Shown in pieces: positions 35,353-44,680 of a stretch of DNA of 64,000 bases. Under the pieces are notes generated by a model that worked only from the letters and a program-made list of their open reading frames with translations, was not told where the DNA came from and did no database searches. This DNA is from Dyadobacter frigoris (GTDB taxonomy: Bacteria > Bacteroidota > Bacteroidia > Cytophagales > Spirosomataceae), in the NCBI RefSeq assembly GCF_005280585.1, contig NZ_SZVO01000006.1:62001-126000 (forward strand), written 5' to 3'. Numbering within the stretch: position 1 is the stretch's first letter; the number at the start of each line of letters is the position of its first letter. The position numbers were made by a program, and so were the translations under genes.

Positions 35353-36180
35353 TTAAAACCGGAATCCAAAATTAAATGCGAATTCCCCAATTATGCTCAG
35401 ATCATTATTAGAGTAGAAAAAACCGGATGATGAATTTTGCCGGTCAAGATAACGCATTCCCAAACCACCGTTTATACCTAAGTTGATATGCGACGTAATT
35501 TGAAAGTTTAAATAGTTATTGACTACCAATCCTAATCGGAAACGACTACTCTCTATTGAATTATAATAGCCACCACCGCCCGGATAAGAAACGTAGTTGC
35601 TATAAGTATCTTTGACAAAACCAGTAACAATATTTGGCCCAACGGCATAAGTAACTTTACGCTGACCAAAAGGATAAATTTTCACGCCTGGTGAAATATA
35701 AAAATTGGTAAGATATTTCGCATTTGATCCGATAAGCGGATCGTAAATATTGTAGTCGTGAAAGATGAATGAAACTGGCAAAATAATCCCAATATGCTGT
35801 CCATTTCCTACCAGTCGCTCATAGCTGAATCCAAAGCCAGGTCCTGAATCCAATGCTTTAAATGGCGAAATGGTTAAAATATTTCTTCCGTATTCATTGT
35901 TGGTAACTCTTGGCCTTACAGAGGATTCTATTGCAACGGGACGGTCGCTTATCACAAAAGTTTCACCATTGCCAAACACGATATGGCTGAGTTCAGCTTT
36001 ACGAATCACAAATTTGGCGCTGTTAGGTTCGGGATTAATTTGGTATCGGACTTCTCTTACGCCCACTTCTGTCACTTTGCCCTCAATAATGGCTCCGTTT
36101 TTCTTAATCAGTTTATCCTGAGCCTGCAAAGAAATGGTAAATACGACTAAAAATAGCAGCGTTAGTACCGGACGTTTCAT
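35353..36180 (-). CDS. Outer-membrane beta-barrel-like protein
   Basis: The protein of about 275 residues has a signal peptide (cleavage near LQAQ) and a short N-terminal beta domain (about 22-75, KNGAIIEGKVTEVG and EVRYQI). The following region alternates aromatic and glycine-rich strands and ends in FGFRF, which is typical of an outer-membrane barrel C-terminus. Two start codons are possible (36186 and 36180); the second is adopted because MKRPV directly precedes the hydrophobic stretch. No specific function is recognised. Confidence 0.75.
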   Translation of the reverse strand: MKRPVLTLLFLVVFTISLQAQDKLIKKNGAIIEGKVTEVGVREVRYQINPEPNSAKFVIRKAELSHIVFGNGETFVISDRPVAIESSVRPRVTNNEYGRNILTISPFKALDSGPGFGFSYERLVGNGQHIGIILPVSFIFHDYNIYDPLIGSNAKYLTNFYISPGVKIYPFGQRKVTYAVGPNIVTGFVKDTYSNYVSYPGGGGYYNSIESSRFRLGLVVNNYLNFQITSHINLGINGGLGMRYLDRQNSSSGFFYSNNDLSIIGEFAFNFGFRF

Positions 36181-36364
36181 GATCATGTTTTTAAATGGCT
36201 AATGTAAATGCAAAGTAATCATAAAACGGTTACATCGAAAACAAAACTTAATGAACGATAAAAAAGTGATTACTGTTATCAACTGAACCTAAAAAGGTTT
36301 CGTAATACAATTCCGGCTCTGTTTATACCTAAAGCTATACACATGGGCAGCTTAAAACAACCAA

Positions 36365-37507
36365 ATGACATTTCAAGAATTAAACCTCATTGAGCCTATT
36401 ACAAAGGCTCTGACAGAAGAAGGATACACAACTCCAACGCCTATCCAGGCAAAAGCAATTCCTCTTATTTTACAGCATAGAGATTTACTGGGTTGCGCAC
36501 AGACGGGCACAGGAAAAACCGCAGCTTTTGCGATTCCGATGCTTCAGATATTAGAAGAAAAACCAAAAAATAAAAACGAGAAAGGCCCGATCCGCGCACT
36601 TATTCTTACTCCAACACGCGAACTTGCTATTCAGATTGGTGAAAGTTTCGCTGCTTACGGGCGTTTCACAAACATTACGCATACCGTTATTTTTGGCGGA
36701 GTAGGTCAAAAGCCACAGACGGATGCATTGAGAAGAGGTGTCGATATTTTAATTGCAACACCGGGACGTCTTTTAGACCTTATCAATCAGGGATTTGTAC
36801 ATTTAAAACAACTCGAAATATTTGTTTTGGATGAAGCGGATCGTATGCTTGATATGGGTTTTGTGCATGATGTGAAAAAGATTTTGAAACTTCTGCCTGC
36901 TAAACGCCAGTCTCTGTTTTTCTCAGCAACAATGCCTCCTGTTATTATGACGCTGGCAGATACGATTCTTTCCAATCCTGCAAAAGTGGAAGTTACCCCG
37001 GTTTCTTCTACGGCAGATACGATTAAACAATCGGTTTATTTTGTAGATAAATCTGATAAAAATAATCTGCTTTTGCACATTTTGAAAGATGATACGATCG
37101 CTACCGCACTTGTATTTACAAGAACAAAACATGGCGCTGATAAGGTGGTTAAGGTTTTGCGTAAAGCGGGTGTCACTTCGGAAGCTATCCACGGTAACAA
37201 ATCTCAGAATGCTCGTCAGAATGCTTTGAAAAATTTTAAAAGCCAGACTACACGTGTTTTAGTTGCTACCGACATTGCCGCACGCGGAATTGATGTGGAT
37301 GATTTAACACATGTGATCAACTACGAAATCCCGAATATTCCGGAAACTTATGTTCACCGCATTGGCCGTACAGGACGTGCTGGTGCAAAAGGAACTGCTT
37401 TTTCTTTCTGTGATGTAGATGAAAAAGGTTTTTTGAAAGATATTCATAAACTGATTGATAAAAATATTCCGGTGACTAAGGATCATCCTTATTCGAACGG
37501 GAGATAA
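36365..37507 (+). CDS. DEAD-box ATP-dependent RNA helicase (RhlE-like)
   Basis: The 380-residue protein contains all DEAD-box motifs in order: Q motif ([10 protein letters not shown]), motif I (AQTGTGKT, near 45-52), [22 protein letters not shown], and the second-domain motifs RGIDVDD and [10 protein letters not shown]. It unwinds RNA, probably in ribosome assembly or mRNA turnover. It ends soon after the core and lacks the long basic extension of many RhlE proteins. Confidence 0.95.
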   Translation: MTFQELNLIEPITKALTEEGYTTPTPIQAKAIPLILQHRDLLGCAQTGTGKTAAFAIPMLQILEEKPKNKNEKGPIRALILTPTRELAIQIGESFAAYGRFTNITHTVIFGGVGQKPQTDALRRGVDILIATPGRLLDLINQGFVHLKQLEIFVLDEADRMLDMGFVHDVKKILKLLPAKRQSLFFSATMPPVIMTLADTILSNPAKVEVTPVSSTADTIKQSVYFVDKSDKNNLLLHILKDDTIATALVFTRTKHGADKVVKVLRKAGVTSEAIHGNKSQNARQNALKNFKSQTTRVLVATDIAARGIDVDDLTHVINYEIPNIPETYVHRIGRTGRAGAKGTAFSFCDVDEKGFLKDIHKLIDKNIPVTKDHPYSNGR

Positions 37508-37525
37508 TTTAAGTTGAATTGTATA

Positions 37526-37831
37526 ATGTACAAAAATACATATACCGATATCAGCCTTTCCGAAATGAAAGAGCTTCGAAAAGAATCTGATTGTGTTGTT
37601 GTTGATGTTCGTGAAACCTGGGAATTTGAAGAATTCAATGAAGGGGGAATGAATATCCCCTTAGCCGAAATCCGGCAGCAGAGAAATCTGCTGTCGGATT
37701 TTAAGTATATCGTTGTTTTATGTACGAATGGCGTCAGAAGTAAAGTAGCCGCCATGGATTTTTGCCGCGTTCCTGAATGGAATGACAAAAAGATTTTCCA
37801 TTTGCATGGGGGGATCTTGGAAGCGGAATGA
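37526..37831 (+). CDS. Rhodanese-like domain protein
   Basis: The single-domain rhodanese of 101 residues has VVDVRETWEF early and the active-site loop LCTNGVRS with Cys66. It is a likely sulphur carrier or sulfurtransferase. The frame begins at a TTG (37514), but the ATG at 37526 (MYKNTYTD) is a better start. It follows the helicase gene by 18 bp and is probably cotranscribed. Confidence 0.9.
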   Translation: MYKNTYTDISLSEMKELRKESDCVVVDVRETWEFEEFNEGGMNIPLAEIRQQRNLLSDFKYIVVLCTNGVRSKVAAMDFCRVPEWNDKKIFHLHGGILEAE

Positions 37832-37852
37832 TTCTATATTAAATAAACACAC

Positions 37853-38020
37853 AAACCGGCTCCCTCGGAGCCTCCTGTTTATAGAAATGCAAAATTTCAA
37901 TATAGAAACCGACTCCGTTAGGAGCCTCCTGCTTAACGCAGGAAACTCCTAACAGCGTTACACAAATCAATTGCTAACTTTTTTACTATAAACAGTATGT
38001 CCCCATGGGGCAATCGCCGG
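37853..38020. repeat. Cluster of palindromic REP-like repeats
   Basis: Two direct copies share the pattern ACCG(G/A)CTCC-n-GGAGCCTCCTG (37853-37887 and 37905-37934). A diverged inverted copy with TATAAACAG and CCCCATGGGG lies at about 37984-38020. The second copy is part of a cruciform with arms GTTAGGAG and CTCCTAAC around an inner CCTGC/GCAGG hairpin. The sequence fills the gap between the convergent rhodanese and dapF genes. Confidence 0.8.
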
Positions 38021-38114
38021 AAACCAGATTTAACTGAAACTATATTTTATTTGGTATCACTCTTTCTTGTTTTCATCACTTGACGAAAAACAAGCGGGAC
38101 CAAACGTTGACATC

Positions 38115-38894
38115 TTAGATACTAACACTTCCTTCAAAAACCCGTACCGCAGGTCCTATCAGATAAATATCATCAAATTTCGCTTCGTCTTTTTCGAAAT
38201 AATCAACCTGTAACGTTCCACCCAAAGTTTCCACAGTAACCGGGCCGTTCCATCCTTCACGTAAATGTGCAGATAGAACGCAAGCTGTTACACCCGTTCC
38301 ACAAGAATAAGTTTCATCTTCAACGCCACGCTCATACGTTCTTACGCTTAAATGATTTTCACCAAGTAATTGAACGAAATTAACGTTGGTACCGCCCAAT
38401 GGACCAAATTTCGAGCCATAGCGAACATCTTTACCAATCTCAACAACTTCTGTTTCCTGAATATCGTCAACATAAGTCACATAATGGGGAGAACCGGTAT
38501 TGAGAAAATCATAATCATCATGCCTTTCAACACCATTAACCGGGCCCATTTTCAGGCGAATGATTTCCTCCGTAGCAACACCTTCATGCAGGCCATCAAC
38601 AGCTATAAACGAAGTTTCCTTATCAAAAAGACCAAGATCATGCGCAAAACGTACGGCACAGCGGCCACCATTTCCACACATACTGCCTTCGCGACCATCC
38701 GCATTGAAATAAACCATCCGGAAATCATATCCTTCTGCATTTTCCAAAAGAATAAGTCCGTCAGACCCTATACCGAAACGACGATGACATAGTTTCTCTA
38801 TTAATTCCTGTGAAGACTGAAAAAATCCTGTGCGATTATCAATCATCACAAAATCATTTCCGGTACCCTGATATTTAAAAAAAGGAAGTTCCAT
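38115..38894 (-). CDS. dapF: Diaminopimelate epimerase
   Basis: It interconverts LL- and meso-diaminopimelate for lysine and peptidoglycan synthesis. The 259-residue protein has both catalytic cysteines: Cys73 in MCGNGGRC and Cys198 in YSCGTGVTA. The start MELPFFKYQGTGNDF is typical. The ATG is immediately preceded by a heptanucleotide-period repeat. Confidence 0.97.
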   Translation of the reverse strand: MELPFFKYQGTGNDFVMIDNRTGFFQSSQELIEKLCHRRFGIGSDGLILLENAEGYDFRMVYFNADGREGSMCGNGGRCAVRFAHDLGLFDKETSFIAVDGLHEGVATEEIIRLKMGPVNGVERHDDYDFLNTGSPHYVTYVDDIQETEVVEIGKDVRYGSKFGPLGGTNVNFVQLLGENHLSVRTYERGVEDETYSCGTGVTACVLSAHLREGWNGPVTVETLGGTLQVDYFEKDEAKFDDIYLIGPAVRVFEGSVSI

Positions 38895-38895
38895 G

Positions 38896-38926
38896 TTAGC
38901 TGTCGGCGATCGGCTTTCGGCAATCG
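38896..38926 (-). repeat. Heptanucleotide-period dispersed repeat, copy 2
   Basis: On the minus strand GCCGAAA, GCCGATC, GCCGACA and GCTAACA follow each other in exact seven-base steps; the last heptamer contains the A of the dapF ATG. Confidence 0.8.
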
Positions 38927-38990
38927 TTTTATGGTTATTCTAAAATCTTAACAACAAAAGAGAAGTTTTGCATTCCCAACCAAAACAACA

Positions 38991-39025
38991 AAACCCTGCA
39001 AAGAAAAGATTCTCTTGCAGGGTTT
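38991..39025 (-). terminator. Terminator after rplS
   Basis: The 11-bp stem AAACCCTGCAA with its complement at 39015-39025 lies just downstream of the rplS stop on the minus strand and is flanked by T-rich sequence. Confidence 0.85.
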
Positions 39026-39049
39026 TTAATTTCGTCCGAAGAAAATATC

Positions 39050-39415
39050 TTATGCCTTCGCTACTTTAAGCTCTTTAATACGAGCAGCTTTACCCTGACG
39101 ACCGCGTAAGAAGAACAAACGCGCACGACGCACCTTACCACGACGAATCAATTCGATTTTCGCGATACTTGGTGAAAGGATTGGGAAAATACGTTCAACT
39201 GCAATTCCGTTAGAAATTTTACGTACAGTGAAAGTTTCTCCACTTCCGCTCAAATTACGGCGTTGCATTACCGTACCTTGAAACTGCTGAATACGTTCTT
39301 TGTTACCTTCTCTGATCTTAACGTGTACGTTGATCGTGTCACCTGCTTTAAATACAGGATACTCGGAGGTACGATTCTCGATCGTAGCTTCTACGAGTTT
39401 AATTAATTCGCTCAT
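39050..39415 (-). CDS. rplS: 50S ribosomal protein L19
   Basis: The 121-residue protein matches L19: [38 protein letters not shown] and the basic [20 protein letters not shown] tail. It sits at the 30S-50S interface. It is a single gene with its own terminator. Confidence 0.97.
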   Translation of the reverse strand: MSELIKLVEATIENRTSEYPVFKAGDTINVHVKIREGNKERIQQFQGTVMQRRNLSGSGETFTVRKISNGIAVERIFPILSPSIAKIELIRRGKVRRARLFFLRGRQGKAARIKELKVAKA

Positions 39416-39660
39416 GACGATGCTTTATAATGAAATTGAAATTGCAACTTGCTTCCAGCGGATGAGGTGACGCCCCTTCATAAAAAACAACTTTTGCGAA
39501 AACGAGTGCAAAGCTAAGATTAATTCTTAATATCTGAAAGAGTTAACATAATTTTATGCAGTGAAACCAACATAATTTTGCTGGAATAATATTAGTAGCC
39601 AGAGATTTGCCCGACCCAATACCCTATTGGCCCGTTTTTATTAAAAATGTGTTTTGACCT

Positions 39661-41142
39661 ATGAAAATATTAAACGTAAAACAGATCCGCGAACTGGATG
39701 CTGCGACAATACAAAACGAGCCGATTTCATCCCTAAATTTAATGGAAAGAGCTTCTCAGGCTTTTGTCAAATGGTATGAGGGGCGTTTTGATACAACAAA
39801 ATCAATTTCAGTTTTTTGCGGAAAAGGCAATAATGGAGGAGATGGACTGGCTATTTCACGCATTCTATCTGGTAAAGGCTATCATGTCCGTGTTTTTGTG
39901 ATCGAGTATACCAAAGATGCTTCGGAAGATTTTCAACAAAATCTCGTAAAAATCGAAAATCTGATTCAGGTTAAATCTGTTTACGAGATCAATGCCATGC
40001 CTGAGTTTGTTGATGATCACGTTATTATTGACGCACTATTGGGTTCAGGATTATCCCGCCCGGCTGAAGGTTTATTGGCGGAAGTAATTAAGAAAATAAA
40101 TGACGCTCCCGGCCCTATTATTTCCGTTGACATCGCAAGTGGCTTATACGTTGATAAATCCAATGAAAAAGCCGACACCATCATTGAACCTGACCATACG
40201 GTAACTTTTCAATTACCCAAGCTTGCTTTCATGATGCCTCAAAACGCAGCATTTACCGGAGACTGGCATGTTGTGGATATAGGACTTAATGAAAAATATA
40301 TAGCGGACGCAAGCACGCCCTATCATTTCACTGATCAATCTTCTGGTGAGGCGCTGGTAAAATTCCGGGAGAAGTTTTCTCACAAAGGTACCTTTGGCCA
40401 TGCATTGATCATGGCAGGAAGTTATGGCAAAATAGGCGCAGCAGTTTTATCTTCCAGAGCTTGTGCACATTCGGGAGCTGGATTATTAACTGTTCACGTT
40501 CCTGAATGTGGTTATGAAATATTACAAATTTCACTGCCGGAAGCTATGATTTCAGTTGATCAAAACCGAAATTATATCGCTTCCGTCCCTGAACTTGATT
40601 CATTTTCCGCTATCGGAATTGGTCCTGGAATCGGACAGGAAGCCCTTACTGTAAGAGTGCTGGACGAACTTTTAAGTAAAATAAAAGTGCCGCTGATCAT
40701 TGATGCGGATGCTCTGAACATTCTTTCCAAACACCCTGATCTGCTTGAAAAACTTCCGGCCAAGACAATTGTATCGCCACATCCTAAAGAGTTTCAAAGA
40801 TTAGCCGGAGAGTCTGCGAATGAATATGACCGACTGGAACTTGCCAGAAACTTTGCCCAAAAGCACAATGTGATTATTTGTCTGAAAGGTGCTTATACGG
40901 CTGTAATTTTATCAGATGGTGATGTCCATTTCAATTCGACAGGAAATGCAGGAATGGCAACAGGTGGAAGCGGGGATGTTTTGACAGGAATTTTGACTTC
41001 ATTATTAGCCCAAAAATATACACCTGAAAATGCAGCGATTTTTGGGGTTTTCCAACATGGATTAGCAGGTGATAAAGCAGCAAAGAAAAAGACAAAAACG
41101 GCTATGATTGCTTCGGATATTATTGATAATCTGGGTTGGTAG
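39661..41142 (+). CDS. nnr: Bifunctional NAD(P)H-hydrate epimerase / ADP-dependent NAD(P)H-hydrate dehydratase
   Basis: This repair enzyme restores hydrated NADH and NADPH. In its 493 residues the N-terminal YjeF_N domain (about 1-215) carries GKGNNGGDGLAISRIL. The C-terminal ribokinase-like dehydratase domain (about 225-490) has a glycine-rich GSYGKIGAAVLS, GIGPGIG, DADALN, SPHPKEF and the GMATGGSGDVLTG ADP-binding motif. Both halves look intact. It converges with feoB at a multi-hairpin terminator. Confidence 0.96.
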   Translation: MKILNVKQIRELDAATIQNEPISSLNLMERASQAFVKWYEGRFDTTKSISVFCGKGNNGGDGLAISRILSGKGYHVRVFVIEYTKDASEDFQQNLVKIENLIQVKSVYEINAMPEFVDDHVIIDALLGSGLSRPAEGLLAEVIKKINDAPGPIISVDIASGLYVDKSNEKADTIIEPDHTVTFQLPKLAFMMPQNAAFTGDWHVVDIGLNEKYIADASTPYHFTDQSSGEALVKFREKFSHKGTFGHALIMAGSYGKIGAAVLSSRACAHSGAGLLTVHVPECGYEILQISLPEAMISVDQNRNYIASVPELDSFSAIGIGPGIGQEALTVRVLDELLSKIKVPLIIDADALNILSKHPDLLEKLPAKTIVSPHPKEFQRLAGESANEYDRLELARNFAQKHNVIICLKGAYTAVILSDGDVHFNSTGNAGMATGGSGDVLTGILTSLLAQKYTPENAAIFGVFQHGLAGDKAAKKKTKTAMIASDIIDNLGW

Positions 41143-41205
41143 TTTTTTTGACCAGAAGACTTTTTTCAATTAAGAAAATCAGGTTTTTAACTGACTGGTT
41201 CATTA

Positions 41206-41280
41206 CCCGTCCTACGACAGAAAAAGCCGTAGGACGGGCTCGAGCCTCCCGTCGGATGGCTTTTTCCGCCATCCGACGGG
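41206..41280. terminator. Double-hairpin bidirectional terminator
   Basis: Hairpin 1 (41206-41238) pairs CCCGTCCTACG with its complement; hairpin 2 (41248-41280) pairs CCCGTCGGATGGC with its complement. Both share outer CCCGTC/GACGGG ends, and a GGCTCGAGCC palindrome bridges them. It lies between the convergent nnr and feoB genes. Confidence 0.85.
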
Positions 41281-41322
41281 TATTAAAACTTTCTATTATC
41301 TAAAAAGAAAAAATCAAAACAA

Positions 41323-43455
41323 CTAACTCATAATCTGATAAACAGCAAAGGCCGAAACATAGGCCAGTGCCATCAAATATCCCAATTGAATTAGCGGCCA
41401 TTTCCAACCATGCGTTTCGCGGTATACAACAGCGATGGTACTCATACACATCATCGCGAAAACGTAAAAAATCAATAACGAATAGCAAACGGCAGGTGTA
41501 TACATCGGGCCGCCCTGATCATTTTTCTCCTGAACAAGTCTTTCTTTAACCGTCAACACATCTTCCGAATCACCGCTGATACTATAAATAGTAGCCATAG
41601 TGCCAACAAAAACCTCTCTTGCTGCAAATGATGCCAAAAGTGCGATTCCTATTTTCCAATCATAGCCTAACGGGCGTATAGCCGGTTCAATAAATCTTCC
41701 AAAATTTCCTGCGTAAGAACTTTCCAAACGGGCCGATGCTATTGCAGCAGCCACTTCCTGCTCGGGTGCCTGAGGCATTGCACTTACTACTTTTTGTTCA
41801 GCAGCTTTCATATGATCGCCTGGACCGTAGGATGATAGAACCCAGAGAATAATAGAAATCGCAAGAATAACTTTCCCCGCTTCCAGTACAAAAGATTTTA
41901 CGCTATCGTACATCATAAAACCGACATGGCCCCAGCGCGGCATTTTAAATGTCGGCATTTCAAGCATGAAATATCCAGGTTCTGTTCTTTTGATAAACAA
42001 CGACATCAGCCAGGCTGATGCCAATGCCCCTATCAGACCTAAAAAATATAATCCAAACAAAACCAGTCCCTGCATATTGAAAATGCCCAGCACTTTTGTC
42101 GATGGAATGATAAGCGCAATAAGAATACTATAAATCGGAAGTCTTGCCGAGCAGCTCATAATTGGTGTCACCAGAATTGTCAAAAGTCGCTCGTGACGAC
42201 TGCTGATACTTCTGGTAGTCATAATAGCGGGAACTGCACAAGCTACACCAGAAATTAATGGAACAACACTTCTCCCATTCAATCCAAAACGGCGCATTAT
42301 TTTATCCATAATCACCATGACCCGCGCCATATATCCCGATTCTTCCAGGACAGAAACAAGTCCGAAAAGAATGGCAATTTGCGGAATGAAGATAATTACC
42401 CCTCCAATTCCGGCCATAACTCCATCCGTCAGCAAATCATTAAGAACGCCTTTTGGAAGTATTTCCTTTGTCCAGGCAATAAGTAAGGCCGTATTTTCAT
42501 CAAGCCAATCCATCGGGTAAGAAGCCCAGGCAAAAATAGCCTGAAAGATCACCATCAGGATTAATGCGAAAGTGACATAACCCCAAATGGGATGAAGTAA
42601 AATTTTATCCAATTTCCTCGTCCAGAGCGGTTGTTCTGTTGCGCCTTCTGACTTTACCGATTTGGCAATTATCGGTTTAATCGTTTCGTACCGGGCAATT
42701 GTTTCATCAGCCAGAAATCCAGTCTCATCAAATCCATATTTTTCAATAAGCGCATCCAGTTTCGCGCGAACAGGCTGAGCGAGAAATGAAAAGTTATCAT
42801 GCTGACAAACATATTGCAGAGCAACATAGTCATTGTCAAGATCATGCAGCTCTTTCACTTCATCAATAAGAGCCGGCTCATTTCCTTTCGGAGCATAAAA
42901 ATATTTTAGTTCAGGCTTTTCTGTCCTCTCAACAACCTGACGAACGGCTTCCTGCAAATTAGGAATACCCTCACCTGTTCTTGCATTGATTTTGACAACC
43001 GGAACATTAAGCTGCATCGCAAGCTGAACGGCATTTACAGTAAGTTTCATACTTGCCGCAACATCCAGCATATTTAATGCAAGAATTGTAGGTATGCCCA
43101 GATCATTTATTTCGGTAAAAAGAAGAAGATTTCTTTGAAGATTGGATGCATCCGCCACAACTATGACAGCCGCCGGGTAATCAGGGTGGTTTGGATTGGC
43201 AAGAATATCCATCACAACACCTTCGTCTGCTGATTTAGGATAAACACTGTAAGTACCTGGTAAGTCCACAACAGTTACATCGAACCCCTGCTCTCCATTA
43301 GAACCCGACAAACGAAAAGTTCCTGATTTCTTTTCAACGGTTACACCAGGGAAATTCCCAGTTTTTTGCCTTAAACCTGTAAGCGCATTAAATAATGTTG
43401 ATTTTCCCGCATTCGGGTTTCCTACGAGGGCAATTTTTATATTTTCTTGTTTCAA
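41323..43455 (-). CDS. feoB: Ferrous iron transport protein B
   Basis: This inner-membrane Fe(II) transporter has an N-terminal G domain. In its 710 residues G1 is GNPNAGKST (12-20), G3 is DLPGTYS and G4 is NMLD, followed by the helical spacer. A membrane region with two Gate-type repeats follows (including SGVACAVPAIMTTR and CSARLPIY). It ends with several membrane helices. It is encoded 29 bp downstream of feoA. Confidence 0.97.
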   Translation of the reverse strand: MKQENIKIALVGNPNAGKSTLFNALTGLRQKTGNFPGVTVEKKSGTFRLSGSNGEQGFDVTVVDLPGTYSVYPKSADEGVVMDILANPNHPDYPAAVIVVADASNLQRNLLLFTEINDLGIPTILALNMLDVAASMKLTVNAVQLAMQLNVPVVKINARTGEGIPNLQEAVRQVVERTEKPELKYFYAPKGNEPALIDEVKELHDLDNDYVALQYVCQHDNFSFLAQPVRAKLDALIEKYGFDETGFLADETIARYETIKPIIAKSVKSEGATEQPLWTRKLDKILLHPIWGYVTFALILMVIFQAIFAWASYPMDWLDENTALLIAWTKEILPKGVLNDLLTDGVMAGIGGVIIFIPQIAILFGLVSVLEESGYMARVMVIMDKIMRRFGLNGRSVVPLISGVACAVPAIMTTRSISSRHERLLTILVTPIMSCSARLPIYSILIALIIPSTKVLGIFNMQGLVLFGLYFLGLIGALASAWLMSLFIKRTEPGYFMLEMPTFKMPRWGHVGFMMYDSVKSFVLEAGKVILAISIILWVLSSYGPGDHMKAAEQKVVSAMPQAPEQEVAAAIASARLESSYAGNFGRFIEPAIRPLGYDWKIGIALLASFAAREVFVGTMATIYSISGDSEDVLTVKERLVQEKNDQGGPMYTPAVCYSLLIFYVFAMMCMSTIAVVYRETHGWKWPLIQLGYLMALAYVSAFAVYQIMS

Positions 43456-43484
43456 TTGAAAATCAAAATAGAACGAAAGACGAA

Positions 43485-43712
43485 TTACTCAATTTCGATG
43501 GTTGAAGCCTCATTCAGTCGTAATGATAAAGAATAACAGCCACCTACATTTATACAAATCGGGTCACCCAAAGGAGCAACCGCATCCAGACGTACCACAC
43601 AACCTGGCACACATCCCATCTCCAGCAATTTCAAAGACATAATCCGATCTGTAAATGATCTGATAACTGCCTTCTCCCCTTTTTGAAGCTGCGAAACCGT
43701 ACGAACCGACAT
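43485..43712 (-). CDS. feoA: Ferrous iron transport protein A
   Basis: The 75-residue SH3-like protein shows the FeoA core: LKLLEMGCVPG, then VRLDAVAPLGDPI and the closing SLRLNEASTIEI. It is a small cytoplasmic partner that supports FeoB activity. The gene is the first of the feoAB pair and diverges from the ccm cluster. Confidence 0.95.
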   Translation of the reverse strand: MSVRTVSQLQKGEKAVIRSFTDRIMSLKLLEMGCVPGCVVRLDAVAPLGDPICINVGGCYSLSLRLNEASTIEIE

Positions 43713-43860
43713 ATTAGCTTATTTAGATTAAATATACGTAAGTGCAAATTAAGCATTCTCCGCCCGTAATTCAAATAGTTAGGGTCATCATTTATGTAAA
43801 CAATGCCATAAATCATACAAAAACATCCCATTATTATTATTACGCTCGGGTTTTGTGTCG

Positions 43861-43868
43861 TACTTTTG
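43861..43868 (+). promoter_or_regulatory. Candidate -7 promoter box for the ccm cluster
   Basis: TACTTTTG fits the TAnnTTTG consensus about 90 bp upstream of ccmB. No convincing TTTG lies at the expected -33 distance, so the call is weak. Confidence 0.35.
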
Positions 43869-43920
43869 TTGCGCCAAAGACGAATGTCCCCAAGCAAGAG
43901 TAACGGAAAACGATCACCGC

Positions 43921-43950
43921 GCCGAAAGCTAATAACTGACTGCCGATAGC
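43921..43950 (+). repeat. Heptanucleotide-period dispersed repeat, copy 3
   Basis: GCCGAAA, GCTAATA, ACTGACT and GCCGATA follow in seven-base steps and end eight bases before the ccmB TTG start codon. This copy is more degenerate than the others. Confidence 0.65.
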
Positions 43951-43958
43951 ATAAAGTA

Positions 43959-44621
43959 TTGAACGAGATAAAAACCCTCATTTGGAAAGAAGTGACGCTG
44001 GAATGGCGACAAAAATACGCTTTGAGTGGCATGTTACTTTACGTGGTGTCCACTGTTTTTGTTTGTTATTTAAGTTTTAACCTGCGCCGCAATCAACTCA
44101 CTCCTATTGTTTGGAATACACTTTTCTGGATTATTATACTTTTTACAGCGGTGAATGCGATAGCAAAAAGTTTTTCCCAGGAACGTTACGGACGGTTGAT
44201 TTACTATTACAATCTGTGCAGTCCGCAAGCGATTATCGTATCTAAAATTATTTATAATTCATTGGTCATGCTGGTGCTTGCCGTCATAGGATTTGGATTT
44301 TACGCTTTTGTCATGGGAAATCCTGTTGGCGATATCGGACTTTATTTTATTTGTATCCTGCTGGCGGCCATTGGATTTGCATCAGTCCTGACACTAGTTG
44401 CAGGCATTGCTTCAAAAGCTGAAAACAATGCAACCCTGATGGCTGTATTAAGTTTCCCCATCATTTTGCCAATGCTTTTGATGACGATCAGGTTGGCAAA
44501 AAACGCAATGGACGGATTGGATAGAAGTGTCAGCACGGATGAAATTATAACATTACTGGCAATTGACGCAATTGTGATAACACTTAGCTATTTACTTTTT
44601 CCGTTTTTATGGAGAAGTTAA
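43959..44621 (+). CDS. ccmB: Heme exporter permease CcmB
   Basis: The 220-residue membrane protein has about six hydrophobic helices and the CcmB pattern LIWKEVTLEWRQKYALSG near the N-terminus, then FTAVNAIAKSFSQE and LPMLL. It acts with CcmA and CcmC in the heme-loading step of cytochrome c maturation. No ATG is available at the right place; the start is a TTG (MNEIKTL), and the N-terminus matches the family from there. No ccmA is next to it, so the ATPase is encoded elsewhere. Confidence 0.92.
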   Translation: MNEIKTLIWKEVTLEWRQKYALSGMLLYVVSTVFVCYLSFNLRRNQLTPIVWNTLFWIIILFTAVNAIAKSFSQERYGRLIYYYNLCSPQAIIVSKIIYNSLVMLVLAVIGFGFYAFVMGNPVGDIGLYFICILLAAIGFASVLTLVAGIASKAENNATLMAVLSFPIILPMLLMTIRLAKNAMDGLDRSVSTDEIITLLAIDAIVITLSYLLFPFLWRS

Positions 44622-44680
44622 TAATGAACTAACACGCTATATTTATAAACAATAATTTAAAGTACCTATTATTTAAAGCG

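Noticed and set aside
38066-38094. CTTGTTTTC/GAAAAACAAG inverted repeat downstream of dapF
   Set aside because: The stem has a bulge and is followed by no clear T-run, so a terminator call was not supported strongly enough.
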